From NCBI RefSeq assembly GCF_021155765.1, contig NC_060110.1, positions 19,800,001-19,864,000 of the forward strand: a stretch of DNA of 64,000 bases, written 5' to 3'. The stretch is from Diprion similis. Taxonomy: Eukaryota; Arthropoda; Insecta; Hymenoptera; Diprionidae. Shown here one piece after another: positions 35,453-49,700 of the stretch. The notes beneath the pieces are model-generated. The model did not search any database and had not been told where the DNA came from. It was given only the letters and a program-made list of their open reading frames with translations. A program made the translations under genes and the position numbers. Every line of letters starts with the position of its first letter. Within the stretch, counting starts at the first letter, position 1.

Positions 35453-38400
35453 GCACTCCGCTAAGATATTTCCCGAGGAATTGAAAAATATGAAGGAGCC
35501 ACCAAAGCGGCGTACCTGATGCTGAGAAAATCGGACCAGGAATATAAATCAAGTCCGCAAATATGAAGTATGAAACAAAGAGAAGATACCTGCTTCCTCC
35601 AAGGATAATTACGATGTCGCTGAGTGGCCAGTGGCTGCAGCACGCCACTGAATTCTGGAATAATTAACGGCGTCGAAAGCGCGCGACCCTTTTGCTATAC
35701 CCTCCATAGACGAAGGGCGCCGACGGAGATGGCGAGCATGGAAAATTAGTATTGAAAAGCGAGTCAGTCGGGTGAACAGGATGCGTGTTTCCCCCTCGGA
35801 CTCGCGGTACATGCCGGTTGCACGGCACGTAGTGAATAGCGAGCGGCGAGCACTCGATGGTAGTTATATAACGAATGGTTTTCCTGCGGGCAACCATAGC
35901 CCAGGTTCACGCTGAGAGGGCAAACCACATTCATGATTCAATCAGCGAAGTTAAAGCGAGCGCGAAATGATGCGGCTCCCCAACGCGCGCGATCGAACCT
36001 CCAGGGGTGCGAGGATATCTGCGACCCCCGGAACGGAAATTTCCTGGGGCCAGAAAAGACCGGGGGTTGAAAAAGTCAGCGATTTACCGAACGACAGAGG
36101 AAACGTATTAATCCATGCCAGAAATTATCGGTGACAGTAATCCTTTTACGATTTAAACGAATCCCCTCGAGGGGCGTTTTTGTATAGATCTACACGACGC
36201 ACAATATCGTCCACTCTGCACGCGGTTTTACCATTTTTTCCTTCATTTTTCAACATCGCTGACGTGACGCTGACGGCCGAGTTTCTGATCAGATATCGAG
36301 TTAATCAAAGGCGATCGTTTCTGTTTGAATTCAAAGGGAAAATAATACATACCGAGATGTATGCCAATAACGGCGTGTTTCCTTTGCTGTATCTATATTC
36401 CTTTCCTTCTTTCGGGAATATTAAAACGGGGATGAACGGAACGCGGGAATTTTACCACTGTGTAAAATTCTCCAGAACGATAAGATTCCCGGGATGGTTC
36501 ATCGGCCAATTAGAGCGCCAATTACTCCTGAAGTATCTTCCGATTCGTCGGGCGGACTTTTCTCCCTTGCGGCCCGTGTCATTAAAGAGTGTTTGATTAA
36601 AGTCGAAGGACGCGGTTCAACCTGAGTACCAAACTGGGCTTGATACCCGGCGGCATTGTCCGGGCTTGAATCCCAAAACGAGGAGGACCTCCTTTGACTT
36701 ATTTAACGTTGTCACTTCCCCTTTTGTCCTCCAATTATCGAACGAAAATCACCCTCTAGCCGTGTAATTTTCCTCGTTTTAATTTTGGAGCTAGATCGAG
36801 GGCGGATTCCGCAGCGGTTGGAGGGTTGAACCACCCCGGCTCGTCTTTTATCTCACACAGAGACTGGAAAGTGTGCTACACCTGTGTATGGTAAATACGA
36901 CAAAGAGGTAAGAGAGAACGCAGACGGGCGCGTGACTGCGTTTAATCTCGCGATGCCTGACGTCATCCGTCTCTGTCGTCGGAGAGACGGCCGCCGTCGG
37001 CGTCACCGTCGCGACTCGACGGTGCTCGGGCCACCTGGGAAATACGTCTAATGCCCGCAAAGCTAGCTTTCTTTCCTTCTCTCTCTCCTCTTTCGAGAGT
37101 CACTAAACCATGGAATAATACCGGGAACACGAAGGATTTTCACGTTATTTTCATTCCCTCGGCGACGCTTTGCTCCTGTTTTGCCCCTTCGACTCTTCAT
37201 TCGACGATCACTATGTTCTTGTCCAAACATTACACACGGTATATCATATGCACGAAGAGAATGAAAGAGCAGATTTTAGATTCTCCCCAAACCCCAAACC
37301 CCAAGTATAAAATATACTTTCTAAAATGCACAACTTACTGAACAAGAACAGTGAAAACTACTGTATTCGGACTAAAATCTGCTACGTTTGTAGTAAAAAA
37401 ATACAGTCGACAGTCATATTTCTCACCAAAAACCTTTGTGTCTCTCTTTTCCTGTGGTTTTGAGAAAAATCTGTTCTATTTTTTCCCTCCGTGTGCATAT
37501 TACAGCACTGCCGTAGGCTTTATTTATATAATATTGTAAACTTCAAAGCTGTTTCAATGGATCCTGGACTGAGTATGCGCAATTTCGTATAGTACCTACA
37601 CTATTCATCAGCTCAGCCCGGAGTTACACTTTTGCTTTGGATGCTGCTCGCGGTAATATTATTAGCCGAGTTTGCAGACGAAATTTTAGTTAACAATGTT
37701 ACAAAATGTGAACGCACACAACAAATTTTCCTCTGCTTGATGATATAACTCTGCGATGAATAGACTGAGTTGAACGTTAATTAGTATGTTTTTAGTAATA
37801 TTCAGTATATCTCAGTAACTCGCTCCGGCTGTCAAATATCTTTCATGTTCTCCTGATATTTTAAAAAGTCATATGCATGGGGCTCAAAATAAAACCAAAT
37901 TATCGACAATCCCAATTCAAAGAATATTTCATCTTAATCTGCTGAACTAAGAATTGAACAAAAATTGTTGATCTGGAAACTTACTTAACTATCTGAACGG
38001 TACCACCTGCAGAGGCGAGCTGCAGCTGATATAACCAGCAGAATCTGCAATCCATCACGATCGTAGATCAGTTTAATAACTCGTAGTTTGAACTTTGAGA
38101 TGCGGAACTCTATATTAGTCTGTGAGTAAGATTGATGCGTAAATAACGCAATGAAAACTGCACCAGGGTTGGAACTAAGAAACAGAAACTATGTTTGAAA
38201 TTGACTCGTCTTACCACCGCATAATATAGATCGCAGCCATCGAATTATCTGCGTCCTTTAGTACAGATCGATCGCATCGAAATGGCGAACGCACAGAGAT
38301 TAGTACACCGACCGAGAATGAGCCGCATGAATTCTAATGTGCTAAAGATCTGCAGGCGCAAGTTTGAGACTTCCTATAGTTGCACATTGTTGGATATTCA

Positions 38401-41400
38401 TTTGCCTGAGTGCGCTTCTCGATTCTACACAGCGGCGGTATATACATATATACGTACCTGCTTGAATGAGGCTCTGTTTGCACCAACTTGAGGGTTGTAA
38501 ATTGACGTTCAGTAGGTAGTTTGAAGTTCAAATCGATGCTTGCTTGGCTTTGCTACAATAGAACCAATGGGGAAAAAACAAAGAACACGGAAACTCGGAA
38601 CGTGCTGAGAGGTACGTATTTTACGGTGAAACGTTGCTGTTCCACGGTTTCGCGATGTGCAGTTTTAAAATTGCCTTTCGCTATTTAGGTACGCGTACTT
38701 TCACCCCGTTGGTTATTTATACTTCGAAGATTACTCCTATTCCTCGATCGTAATAAATTGAAGTTGTCTCCGCGGCAGGTCGGGGAACTTTTATTTATTT
38801 GCCTTGATATTGCGAAAAACGTATAAAATTAATATCGCAAGTTGTTTCGGAATCTAGGAAGTCGGACGCACCACCCTGAAGACCATATAATTAGTAAACA
38901 AGGATTTATGATAGCGAGCACATGTGTTCCCGTTATCCCCCTTTATTGATTGGGGAGGATGTTCGACCCTGGAAGACTTTGCGAAGCCAAGTTTATTGCT
39001 AAATATATTTTACGAGAGGGCATTAAAGCACGTGGGTACCCATACCTGTTAAACCTCTATACCCATGTCGTTGCAGCACTGCGCGGAGCTCCGAAACGGC
39101 GTAACACACAGGCGGTCCCCTCTTATTCTTTCCAAAGTCGTTTCGCCAGACGTTTTAATCGCAGTCTAAGAAAACAACTTGTACACCTCCTAGACCCGAA
39201 GAAGTTGGTAGGTATAAAAGCGCCTCGTGTTCGACTTTCGATAAGATAACGCGCCGCGGCGCAATTCTCCGCAATTTTATCTCCGCGTGGCATCGTGCAA
39301 ACAACGATCGCAAAAACTTTACCGCTCGATTATTCCCGCAGTCGTAAAAAGGCTCATAATAAATAGTATAGAATTAATTATACAATCGAACGTTGAGTTG
39401 AGATCGAGCTCTATGATTATACTTCGCGAAATAGAATCCCTTTCTGCAACTGCCAATCAAAAATTATATCCAATCGTTCGATCCAAATTGTCTGACATTT
39501 GCGGTGACGGCTACGAATCAAATTTTCGACTCCCGACAGCCGTGCGGTAGAAGAAAATTCAACGCCGCTATTTTTGCGGTGGTATAAATCGAGCGGAATT
39601 TACCATTTACCAGCGACGCCAGTCGATGTCCACAAAATTGAACCTCGATGACAGCCGCACTTTTTTTATCGGATAGAGTTCTTACGCTCTAAGTACCGAG
39701 TGGTCGAAGATAAGAGTCCGATGCGTAATTTATTCAACGCTCTCACGGGACTATTGCAAAAGCAGAAAAATACCCCTCATAGCATCCAACGTGCAATCGA
39801 TGGATGGAAATTACATTTAAACAGGTCGGTGCTGACTGACAGCTGTATTTGAGAAAATTGATTCTTGAACTGGTTCTTTCAGGTAAGGTTCTTCGAGGTA
39901 ATCAGGTTTCGAGCCTTCGATCGTCCGTCCGAATTTGCTGATTGTCGTAAAAATTGGGGGTGGAAATCGGATCGAGATTTGTCGCTCATCGTTTTCTCAG
40001 TTCAGACATATTCATTTCACCCCAGTCGCATATCGCATGCGGTTAAAAGAGAACTATAATCCGCATCGGGCATTCTCGCTACTGAATTTCAATCCGTTCT
40101 TTACCCACTCACGATCCTAGGTCACGAAACTCTCCTGAAAGTCAATCGCGAAGTACGTGTTGCACGTGAAGTACCGTGAATATAACCGACACCTTCCGAC
40201 TTATTCCTGCATAGTATGCAGCGAACGACTTCGCGTCACGAGACGTGAGCCATTTGGATATTAAAAAATTCACACTGCAACGTTGCGCAAGTCGGAACAG
40301 ATGAATCAAGCTGTCCTGTCCGTTGTGCAATGTTCACTTTAATCCAAAATGTGTGTATAAATAACACTATCGTCCTACATCCAATCACATTTACCTACAG
40401 TTCCTTAAAGTTTCCAGACGAATATTCGTGACCTGTTATCTCCAGGTTATTTGTCGGCATACTTAACTCGATTGTATCAGCAGTCATGCTGGGAAAAGTC
40501 ACCTGTATAGTTCAGAAGCACTATTACTTTTCGTCAAAAAGTGTTCGCTATATTTCTGCGAGGGTCGACTACGATAGACGTCAACGGGTTTTCACGTCGT
40601 CGGTGATTTTTCACGTCCGGCAGCTAAAACGCAGGATAAACTTTATCGCTTCTATTTATTCGATTGAATTTTTGTCTGTGAATTTCGAATGAAAATTTGA
40701 GATCACTTTGCACTTCTAGCTTGAAAGGATCGGTAAAATGATGCTTTAACAAATTTAGCATTTCATCAGAAAAAAAATATGTCGAGTTTGTTCAATTATA
40801 TAATATTAGTTAGTAATAAATATAATTTCTAAGACCCGCGTTTAAAAATACGACAGAAATCACTGTCGCAAATAAACTTGTCAACTAGACATACAATTTT
40901 CTACATATATTAATATAAATTATATACAATACAGTAATTTAAGTTGATTACGTCTTGATGCAGTATCGGATAAAGACAACTGTTTTATCGTATGAGATTA
41001 GTAACCGTGTGCAAATGAATAATCACTGTTGTTTATACCTATGTTTTTGTTTACTTGCACATGTATTTAATGATTAATACAGTACAATCTTTCATCATAT
41101 CCATATCATGCGTTCCTTAGCAGTTGTAGATATAAATCATGTTCAGATTGTTCCAATTGGTGCCCGACTTTAATGTCTCGCGTAAAAAATTACACTATCA
41201 AGAATAACTAATGATAAAAAAAAACCATGAAAAAAATTGCTGAAACATAAATTACAATTAATTCAATCAAATTTTAAGTGTGACATTTTTATTACCAGTT
41301 ACTTTTATTTGGATTGTTATTTCTGGGACATCTGAACCGGTACCATTGGAATTTTTTTTAAAAGATAGGCAGTAATTAAAATACTGTCACGAATACATAG

Positions 41401-41825
41401 TTGATGGGATTATTTTATACAATTTTTATGAACAGAAACATGAAAATCTGTATATACAAGGTTCAGATAAAGATATATTTATACATATATTACTGAAAGT
41501 GAGAAATGGGATAAAAAAAACTGTACAAATCACTTGAATAGTAAGTTTGAAACTCCAGAACCGTACTCTTTCACGATCAGTCGTGAGAAAAATTCAACTT
41601 GGCGTATCGGAACTCCGATGTAGGAGGATGAAAAAAATGAGGACCGACAGTCTAGCAACACATTTTAATGCCTCACCCTGACACTAGAGCGAAATATATT
41701 TCCTTATACTCGTAGGATATATACATGCCTTATATACACACTTGTACCTAAAAAAGAGGTGTTACCGTTCCCTTTTTCTTTTTCGTTTTCCTTTCATTCT
41801 TTTTTTTTTCATAAACAGCCGGAGT

Positions 41826-41831
41826 TTTAAT
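41826..41831 (-). promoter_or_regulatory. Candidate poly(A) signal of the UGT gene
   Basis: Reads ATTAAA on the minus strand, 97 bases beyond the stop codon. A second ATTAAA lies at 41664-41669. No AATAAA occurs close by, so the true 3' end is uncertain. Confidence 0.35.
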
Positions 41832-41927
41832 AGCCCGTTAGAAATGCTTATTAACATCGGAGGTAAAAAAACGACCACGCGGTAGAAGCTATAAATAAAT
41901 TAGAAACGGACAATGAACCGTCGATTC

Positions 41928-42255
41928 TCAATTCCTTTTCTTGATAGTTCCATTTTTAGTCGAGTCTCTCGCCTTGGACGTCCTTCCGACTTTCGTCCCG
42001 GGCAAATTGAGCGCTTTCAAGAGGCGTTTAACGGCAAAAACTGCAACGAATAGAACGGCCAGCCCGACCAGAGAAAGGAAACCGATTACGTCCAGGAGAT
42101 GGTACTGGTACCAGGACAAATTGGCGGACGCGCTTTGCAGGAAAGGACGACCTTTGCCCCTCGCCACGTACTCGGCCCACCAGATGGCCGTTTCCAAAGC
42201 GGAAGCTGGCCGGTCTCTGTAGGCCTCGGAAACCGCCCGAGCGTTTCTGCGGTAG
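41928..42255 (-). CDS. UDP-glycosyltransferase, exon 3 (C-terminus, membrane anchor)
   Basis: Begins after a TTTCCTTTTCAG acceptor and contributes the last base of a Ser codon started by exon 2. It encodes residues 434-542: the family-typical region YRRNARAVSEAYRDRP and ALETAIWWAEYV, a luminal stretch, one transmembrane helix at about 485-509 (IGFLSLVGLAVLFVAVFAV) and a short basic cytosolic tail. The protein ends KKRN, which fits the KKxx dilysine ER-retrieval signal, so the enzyme should be an ER type I membrane protein. Stop TGA at 41930-41928. Confidence 0.93.
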
Positions 42256-42465
42256 CTGAAAAGGAAATAAAACAAAAATTCTAACATACCACAGGGTGAA
42301 GAGAGGCGGATTTGAGAGGTGAGAGTTGAAAACGAAAAGAGGGCAATTCAACATTTTCAACTAATTAAAAATTCTCCCAATCTTCTCGCTCCTTGGAGCG
42401 CAATTAGTGGGAGTACATAACGTGTTATGTATACCATGCATATAATATAAGCTTATATACACACT

Positions 42466-42485
42466 TATATATATATATATATATA
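42466..42485. repeat. (AT)n microsatellite
   Basis: About 20 bases of AT within UGT intron 2. Confidence 0.9.
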
Positions 42486-44120
42486 GGAACAGCGAGTTGT
42501 TGAGTCCGGAAGTATACACAGTCACAGCAATATACATATCAACTTGCAAATTGCTTCCCAATTTCCAACCTCCGTACCTCCAAGTGATTCAAAAATACTT
42601 TCTTTATTTACAATTCCGCGAGTGGAGGGAAAGAAAAAGAAGCAAATAAGGGAGGGAGTCATACTTTCTTTTCTGATACCTACATATTAAATTTCTTTTG
42701 GCTCTTTTTTGCGATATATTTTAGACGAAAAAACAGTAGAGGTCAAATATTGTGCGAACGTGAATTCCCGATTGCTTCCGGACTGTAGCAGCTGCGTATA
42801 ATTCGCGTTATGCTCATACGTCGTACGTAACATTTTAGCGAACATCGTTCAGCTACTGTTACACAGTTGACCACTTGTTTACGCGGTGTGAAACCGAAAT
42901 TCGCATGCATTTCTGGATATAGGCAGTATAATATTTACGGTAGATTTAATTTCGTTTGTTATACTCGCTTCACGCGTTCGCGTCACCGAGCCATTGTACC
43001 ATAAGTAGGACATTCGGCATTGGGACATTATTCCGAAAGCATGGCAGTCGAGTCGACATTTTGACAATTTGGAGAGCTTTATGGACAGAGGAGCGAGAAA
43101 GCGCGATGTTATCGAGAGAAAATACGCTGTGTATGACCGTTTCGAACTCGGTCAATCTATTTTCCCGCCTTACGCTACAAAACACCGTATTTCCGCTTCT
43201 ACGTCTCACTTTATTATTCATCGATCCCTTATGTATTAAATATACGTGATATAAATCGATTTTCAACAGGTTATGATTTAAACAAGAGAAAATTTATAGT
43301 CAGGATATTTTTCGAAGCTTGAAAAAAGAACGGCCAACCGTTATGGCCCTGCATAATAAAATCGCATAAGTCGTCCGAATAGGTGAAACAGCCAACTCCT
43401 TTCTCGTAAAATTTTTGGAACGTTTTGGTTCGTCGAAGAGGTGGTAACACGTGGCGCTAAAAAATGTATCGCGTTTCAAAAGACACGTTATATGTAACTG
43501 GTACCACCACAAAGAGCTTTGCATCGATATTCCATGATAGGTATCCATTGTATCATGTAATACTAAATATTTCTGTGTAATTGCGCGGGCAGAAAAATTT
43601 CGCGAGTCTGGCTTTTCGCTCGAGATCTTTCATCGAGGGTCACGGGATGGGAGATTATCCCAAATGAAACATACGGGATGAAATATTCAAATTTCTTTAT
43701 ACCCCGAGTCGCAGTGCGAAGAAAGTTAAGTAAACCGTCGACTTTAGACTCGCAGTCGAAGGATTGGGAAATGCGCAACGGCGCATATAACGCACCGGAA
43801 AAGATCTTCTTGCCACACTTTGAGTATTGTATGCTTTGAAATCAGCATAAGGCACAATGCATAAAACATCCCGTTTCACGGAACGCACAAAGGCACAGTA
43901 GCAAGGTGTGCACAAGATCGCGGGAAAGCTTAAAATCCCACTTTTTCGATCACGGGCCTAAAACCACCCCGATGAAAGCCGAAATTCTGAAAGCCGAAGC
44001 GCTGCTGATCCTCTCGCTCTTAAAACTTAGTGCAAAAATTATAACTCGAGGGTCGAACGAACGTCGAGTCTGCATATATATCGCGAGTACTTTTTTTCCT
44101 CGAGGAATTTATTCGATAAA

Positions 44121-44166
<46 letters not shown>
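44121..44166. repeat. (CT)n microsatellite
   Basis: About 46 bases of CT with one G interruption, within UGT intron 2. Confidence 0.95.
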
Positions 44167-44169
<3 letters not shown>

Positions 44170-46041
44170 GTTTTTCCAGCTTCACGTAATCATTTCCACA
44201 AGGATGTACGGGTCGTCAGAGAAAAACGAGACTATTGGATAAGGAAGAGCAAGAGGACCCGAGCATTCCTGATATTTATCCAAACATATATTAGCGGATA
44301 AAATGTCGAACGCTGGGGGCGAGTCTAATAGGCTGTAGGTAACGGAGACGCGGAACTGAGACATTTTTTTCCCTCTCTTGACGTACTTAATTTAATTGCT
44401 CCAGGTCACTGAAGCTGCAGACGAACGATACAGTATTTTGTCAAATTTTCGCTTTATCAAATCAGCCGTACTTGAATCGCAATCTGGAAACGGGAAAGAA
44501 GGAGAAATTTTGTGCGGAAAACAGGCCTGAAACGCTTTTTTCTCGTCTTGAATTTTCAACGGAGAGTTTAAAAAAAATCGACTTGAGAACGCAATCAGAG
44601 AGATTTTCGAAGGACTGCCTTACCTTTCCGGAATTTTTTTATAACGCAGTTTTATTACGGCTGTTCGTCACAGTCTCTTCATGTATAATCAGGTAAAAGC
44701 CAGAGGAAATGTAATTTCAGAGACCTCGCTTTTCACTGTTGTTGGATGCAGGCGAAGTGAAGTCGTCTGTTGTCGCAAGATGCAGTTCGCAATCCTTTCA
44801 AATCTCCTCGAGCATTTTGCAATCGCATTATTTCTGACGAAATATTCTTCCATCGCGATATTACGCCGCAGCTATCCCAGCCTTTATTTTCGACTCATTT
44901 TTTTTCCACAAAAATTGTAGGTATAAAAATGTAATCGAGATACATCAGAGATATGTTCAAATTGCAGTATAAGAGTATCACACTTTTTTTTATAAAACAA
45001 AATGCTTTCGCGACTCTTATTCTACTTACACACTGAAATCAGACCAAGTACTCAATCTGAAATCTCCGGAAAACCTAGTCAAAGTTTTTCTGAAAAACTA
45101 TCCACATCACTCTCCTACTTTCTAATTATGAGGTTATTGTTCTCGGTCTCAGGAATTTCGCAACACATTCCAGAGAAAACAACCGTCACATAACTGAGCC
45201 TGTACTTTCGCCATTTGTCAAACGTAACTCGGACTGGAATAATAGCTTAAACACGAAACAGGATTGAGCTAACGTAAGCGTATAAGATTAGCGATCCTCT
45301 GAAAGCGGTTGTTCATATCAAAGATTTGCTCAGTGGAAGGCCTAACAATACGAGCCAAGGAATGCCAGGCATTTCTATTGTTTAATAAGGACGCGGAATT
45401 CGAGGGAGATTCAACTGCATGCAAGAGACGGGGACGCGGAGGGGCCGGGGGGGGAGGGATTTGATATCGCATGCGAGAGTTTCACCGAGAGTGTTGAGTT
45501 CCGTCGAAAATTAGGGGTGCCGAATGTTTCGAGCCTTCTGCGATTGACTGCCACCCACCCTCGTTTCGCACGCGGGATTTCGAGCCGCGATTCGCCTCGA
45601 CCACCAGACCTATATCGGTCCAGAGCACACAATTTACCAATCACTAGTCTCGATTATCCGTGTTTACCTCTGCACGTCGTGGATCAACTGAATCCAGGTG
45701 TTTGCACAGGTTCAATTCGGCGGTTAGCAGAGCCTACATAATGATTTCGAATTAACCCTTGCAGGCACTCGTCTCTCTGAAAGAGTTTTCACGCACAATC
45801 GATTGCCACTGACTATTGACAGCTTTTTTTCATCAGACATTTTGTTTCGGAATCTTTTAACACTGCACACTGGAAAAATCTAAAACTCGTTGAGAAGGAA
45901 ACAACGGTATTAACTGCAACACTGAATCAAAAGATCTTGTATTAATTAAAAATTTTACAAATATTGGACAGTTTTCTCTGCGAACGAACGAGTTTTCCTC
46001 ATTGTCTCATTTTTAGCTAGTTATTACTGGTATTTTCTTTG

Positions 46042-46067
46042 CCTCTCTCTCTCTCTCTTTCTCTCTC
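46042..46067. repeat. (CT)n microsatellite
   Basis: CT dinucleotides with one TTT interruption, in UGT intron 2. Confidence 0.85.
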
Positions 46068-46667
46068 CTTCTTCACTCATTTTCCCGCAGGATTTAGTTT
46101 TCATTTTTTTTGTTTCACTTCAATCGACTAACTACCACAGCGATACAAGCTCTTCTGGAACTGGTCCAAATCAGTCGGTGTTAATCATGATAGAACTGAC
46201 GTATCCCATGAAGAATATGAAAGTAATCGATGCACTCGGAGATCTCAAATTTGTGGAGAAATATCGTGTTACGTATAACGTTTCGGGTGCTTCTCTCGCC
46301 ATCACGGACGATTGCAGAATGTGATGCAGCAATGGAGAGATTGGAGATCAGTGAGGCCGGAGGAAGGAATGACGTGCTTGGATTTCCATTAATCAACGAC
46401 AAGGGAGAAGAGATTCGATCGAGCGAAACAATAACGATATAGAATGTTGTCTACTCGGTAAAAGTTTCGCGATATTTTTCCTCGAATTGCTCACGCCCCG
46501 CGGCATAGGCGGTCAGAGCATGATGAAATTTATGTGTTTTGATAATGCGGATCGAGGGATGGCGAAGGTACAATATAATGCGTAATCTATTGATTATATT
46601 ATCATCGACGCTCTTCGACCGTACGTGCCATAAATTTTTGTTTCCTCTTCTTTCCTTTTTCAAGGAT

Positions 46668-46720
46668 TTCTTTCTTTCTTTTTTTTTCTCTTTTCTTTCT
46701 TCCTTCCTTTCTTTCTTTAT
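46668..46720. repeat. Pyrimidine-rich CTTT/CCTT tract
   Basis: An all-pyrimidine run of CTTT and CCTT units in UGT intron 2. Confidence 0.85.
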
Positions 46721-49700
46721 TCGTCGATTAATCCAAGGGCCTGGAACCTTACACCTAAAACTCTAACTCACTGTGTCATCGACAGACTGCAGGCTGCTCC
46801 TTTTTCGTTCTGTCCCCTGAAAAAGCTCGCCATTGTTTCCGCATATTATAACGCAGAGCTCCGAGGGTCCCGAAATACGTTTGACAGTCGGCCAAAGCGA
46901 AATGTGAGACACTGCATGTTAAAAAAATGCTCATACATTGCAATTCACCTGAGGATCTAATCCGAGTAATAATTATAGATCGCATATTTATGATTTACGT
47001 GATTATGAATCGTAGGGCTGGTTATTTTAAAAACTTGAAAGTGAGTTATAATTCTTTAGATCGTAGAACACACCTACAGGAAAAAATTATAGCCCATAAC
47101 GTGTGCAGGAATCTAGATGAAACTGAAGATTAGAGCGTGAATTTGAATAAGAAAAATTGCTCAAATTGAATTGGAGTGAATTAATATTTACATTGTTTTT
47201 ACATGTGCCCAGTAAATAACACGCTGAGGGTTTCGAGGCTGAATTTCACGCGGAGTGAAGAATGGGAGTAAACAGGAAAATATCGCGTGTAGGATTATAT
47301 CCGCGATGGGGATCGAGAATCGCGAGTCATTTCTCGCTCTCGTTTCGCCGCCGCAAATTATGGAAGAATAAAATCGTTCAAGGATCAACTAGCCGCTGCT
47401 GACTTCGAGGTTCTTATTCCTGGCTTCCAACTCGACCGACCCTCTTGGCTCTCGGTTCGAGTATTCCTCTAACGACGGCCATGACTAGTGGCTTTTTTCC
47501 TATTGTGCCAGCTCGATACAACAAAGCCGTACGTTACAGGAGGCAACTAGACATTCGTTTTGCAATACAGCGGATATAGAAGAATAAACAACAATAGCCA
47601 GGGTTGAGGGTGTATATTGTTCGAAAATGCATCGTGCTTTCCTCTCCGGAGAATATTCCAGAAAACTTTCCTAGGATTAGAATAATTTATTCTCCGATTT
47701 CTGACTCGCGAATTTATCTCGTGATGCGCGAACTGACGATGAAAATTTTGCGAACGCGAACCGTGCTCTTTGGATTATATCGACTGTCACGTCCCCGACT
47801 GTGGTGAACAAAATTGACACATGAAATGGGAATGAAAAAAGTTGCTTCATCGGACGTTTCAATTTTTAATAACGGATAACGGATCGTGAACAACGCTCGC
47901 CAACGAATCACTATATGCGAAACGGTAAAGAATTAGCCTGGGAAATGATATTTCGCTCGTCCTCGCTGTTTCCAATGCAAAAACTGTGCAAATTTAGTCC
48001 GTGATTTGAAAATGGCGTATACGCGTACTCAGTGTTAATTATTAAAAAATATCTGGAGGTTAATCATAACGAAAGGGTTCAATGAGGGTGTCACACGCTA
48101 CGAAATGCTTTCGCGTTTGATTTGGCAGCACATTTTGATCTGCTTTTTCATTTGAAAAAAGAATAGAAATAATTGTATATTATCCTAGACGCAGAAGAGG
48201 AAAAATATTGTAATCGTAAATTACAATTTCCAAGCTTATCATCACCGTCAATGTAAAACGAATACTTGTTTGTTGTGAATAGAAAAAGCATGTACATTCG
48301 AACAGGTGTGTTGTAGCAAGAAAATTGCAGGTAATCTTACAAATTGATTCATCCAAGCGACACGTTGGCCCGGAAGTATATTTCGGCCGGAACGGCAGGT
48401 GAAATATTGAAACATGTGATGATTACACATTTTCGATAAATATTAAAGCTGAATAGTTCACATTGATTGATCGACTGTTGTTATGCCTATTATTACAATC
48501 ATTTTCATACACAGAAGTGAAACTTGGATTGGATACAACGCTTACATATAATATTGATGATATTTTCGTAGGCTTTCGATTTGTGAAACTCGGGTCAAGC
48601 ACAATATTGCAACCCTTGTACAGGCTCGAGGCTCCAATCCAATTAGATTTTTAATAAAAGTTTACCCATCATGCTTCGCGAGTCACGTCCCAGTTGTGTC
48701 CCAACGGGTTAAGAAAAACTCAACTTCCGAACGTGAGGTGAACTCCTTCTCTTTTCGGTTTCTCTCCGTTTCCAATCCTTGACGTCTATTTGATCTCTTA
48801 CACCTACCTTTCATTCGCAAAATATAAAAATATATATGTAGTTATGCACGTACGAAAGGTAGGTCAACGTCACATGTCACATTCTTGATATGATATCCAA
48901 AGAGTAATATTGAAAATCTTCGTACAGCAAAGTGAAAACGTGTGTATATTATACGCGAGATTGATGATCAGTGAGTTTTTCGATTCCATCTGCCAGGCTG
49001 CAATATTGTGATTCATGCAATTTTTTCACATTCGTATCGCGAATTCGCTAACGAAAATAAATCGCTGTTTTAATTTGATGTACGTATCTCTCTATACACC
49101 TGTACAAACTTTTTTTTTTATCTGCCCAAAAATATCTCCAGCCTGCGGCATTTGAATATCTGATAAATTCATTCGTCATGACTGATTTTAGCGATATGCG
49201 CGTGATTTTAATTTCCGACGTTTTTGGGAAACAATGAAGAAACATTCTATAGATCTCAGACTGTAAAATAAAAAATTTCTATATACAATATAGTATTATA
49301 GATACGCCGGGGTAGGTAACAAAGTTTTGTTTCATATATTTAAACATGATAGGTATATCGTTGCAGGCAAACAATAATAACAATAATAATAACAGTAATG
49401 CTAACAACCCCTGTGACAAATGCAGAAAACTCAGTCAAGAAGAAAGTGGATGAAGAAAATTAATACAAAGTGTGGAACTTTATCCATCAGACGATTTTTT
49501 GCGTATAAAATACATACCTATGTGTATGTATACTATACACATCTTATCGGCTGCTGGAGTTCTTTCATCCTTATCGTTAGTATTCTTTTTGTTCGTTGGG
49601 TAATCGAGAAGTTATTTCAATGACAAACAAGTCAATCTATACGAACGACTCTTTTCCCATTTCCGAAGACTTTCCTGCATCCCCTAATATTTTATTCTTA

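Larger units (their letters stand above)
29045..41820. other. Intergenic, about 12.8 kb without a supported gene
   Basis: I see only microsatellites here: CT at 29416-29466, CAG/CAA at 29923-29954, poly-C at 30169-30194 and an ACTAT-type pentamer at 35423-35452. Open frames such as 36180-36596 and 38950-39249 have no recognisable domain. CpG-rich patches near 30-31 kb and 36-37 kb alternate with AT-rich DNA near 40.7-41.5 kb. Confidence 0.5.

Noticed and set aside
36180..36596. 138-codon open frame
   Set aside because: No domain, signal peptide or repeat pattern; most likely chance.
46230..46442. Open frame ending ERLEISEAGGRNDVLG and beyond
   Set aside because: It looks mildly protein-like, but it is short, lies inside a UGT intron, and no partner exon or homologue is recognisable.
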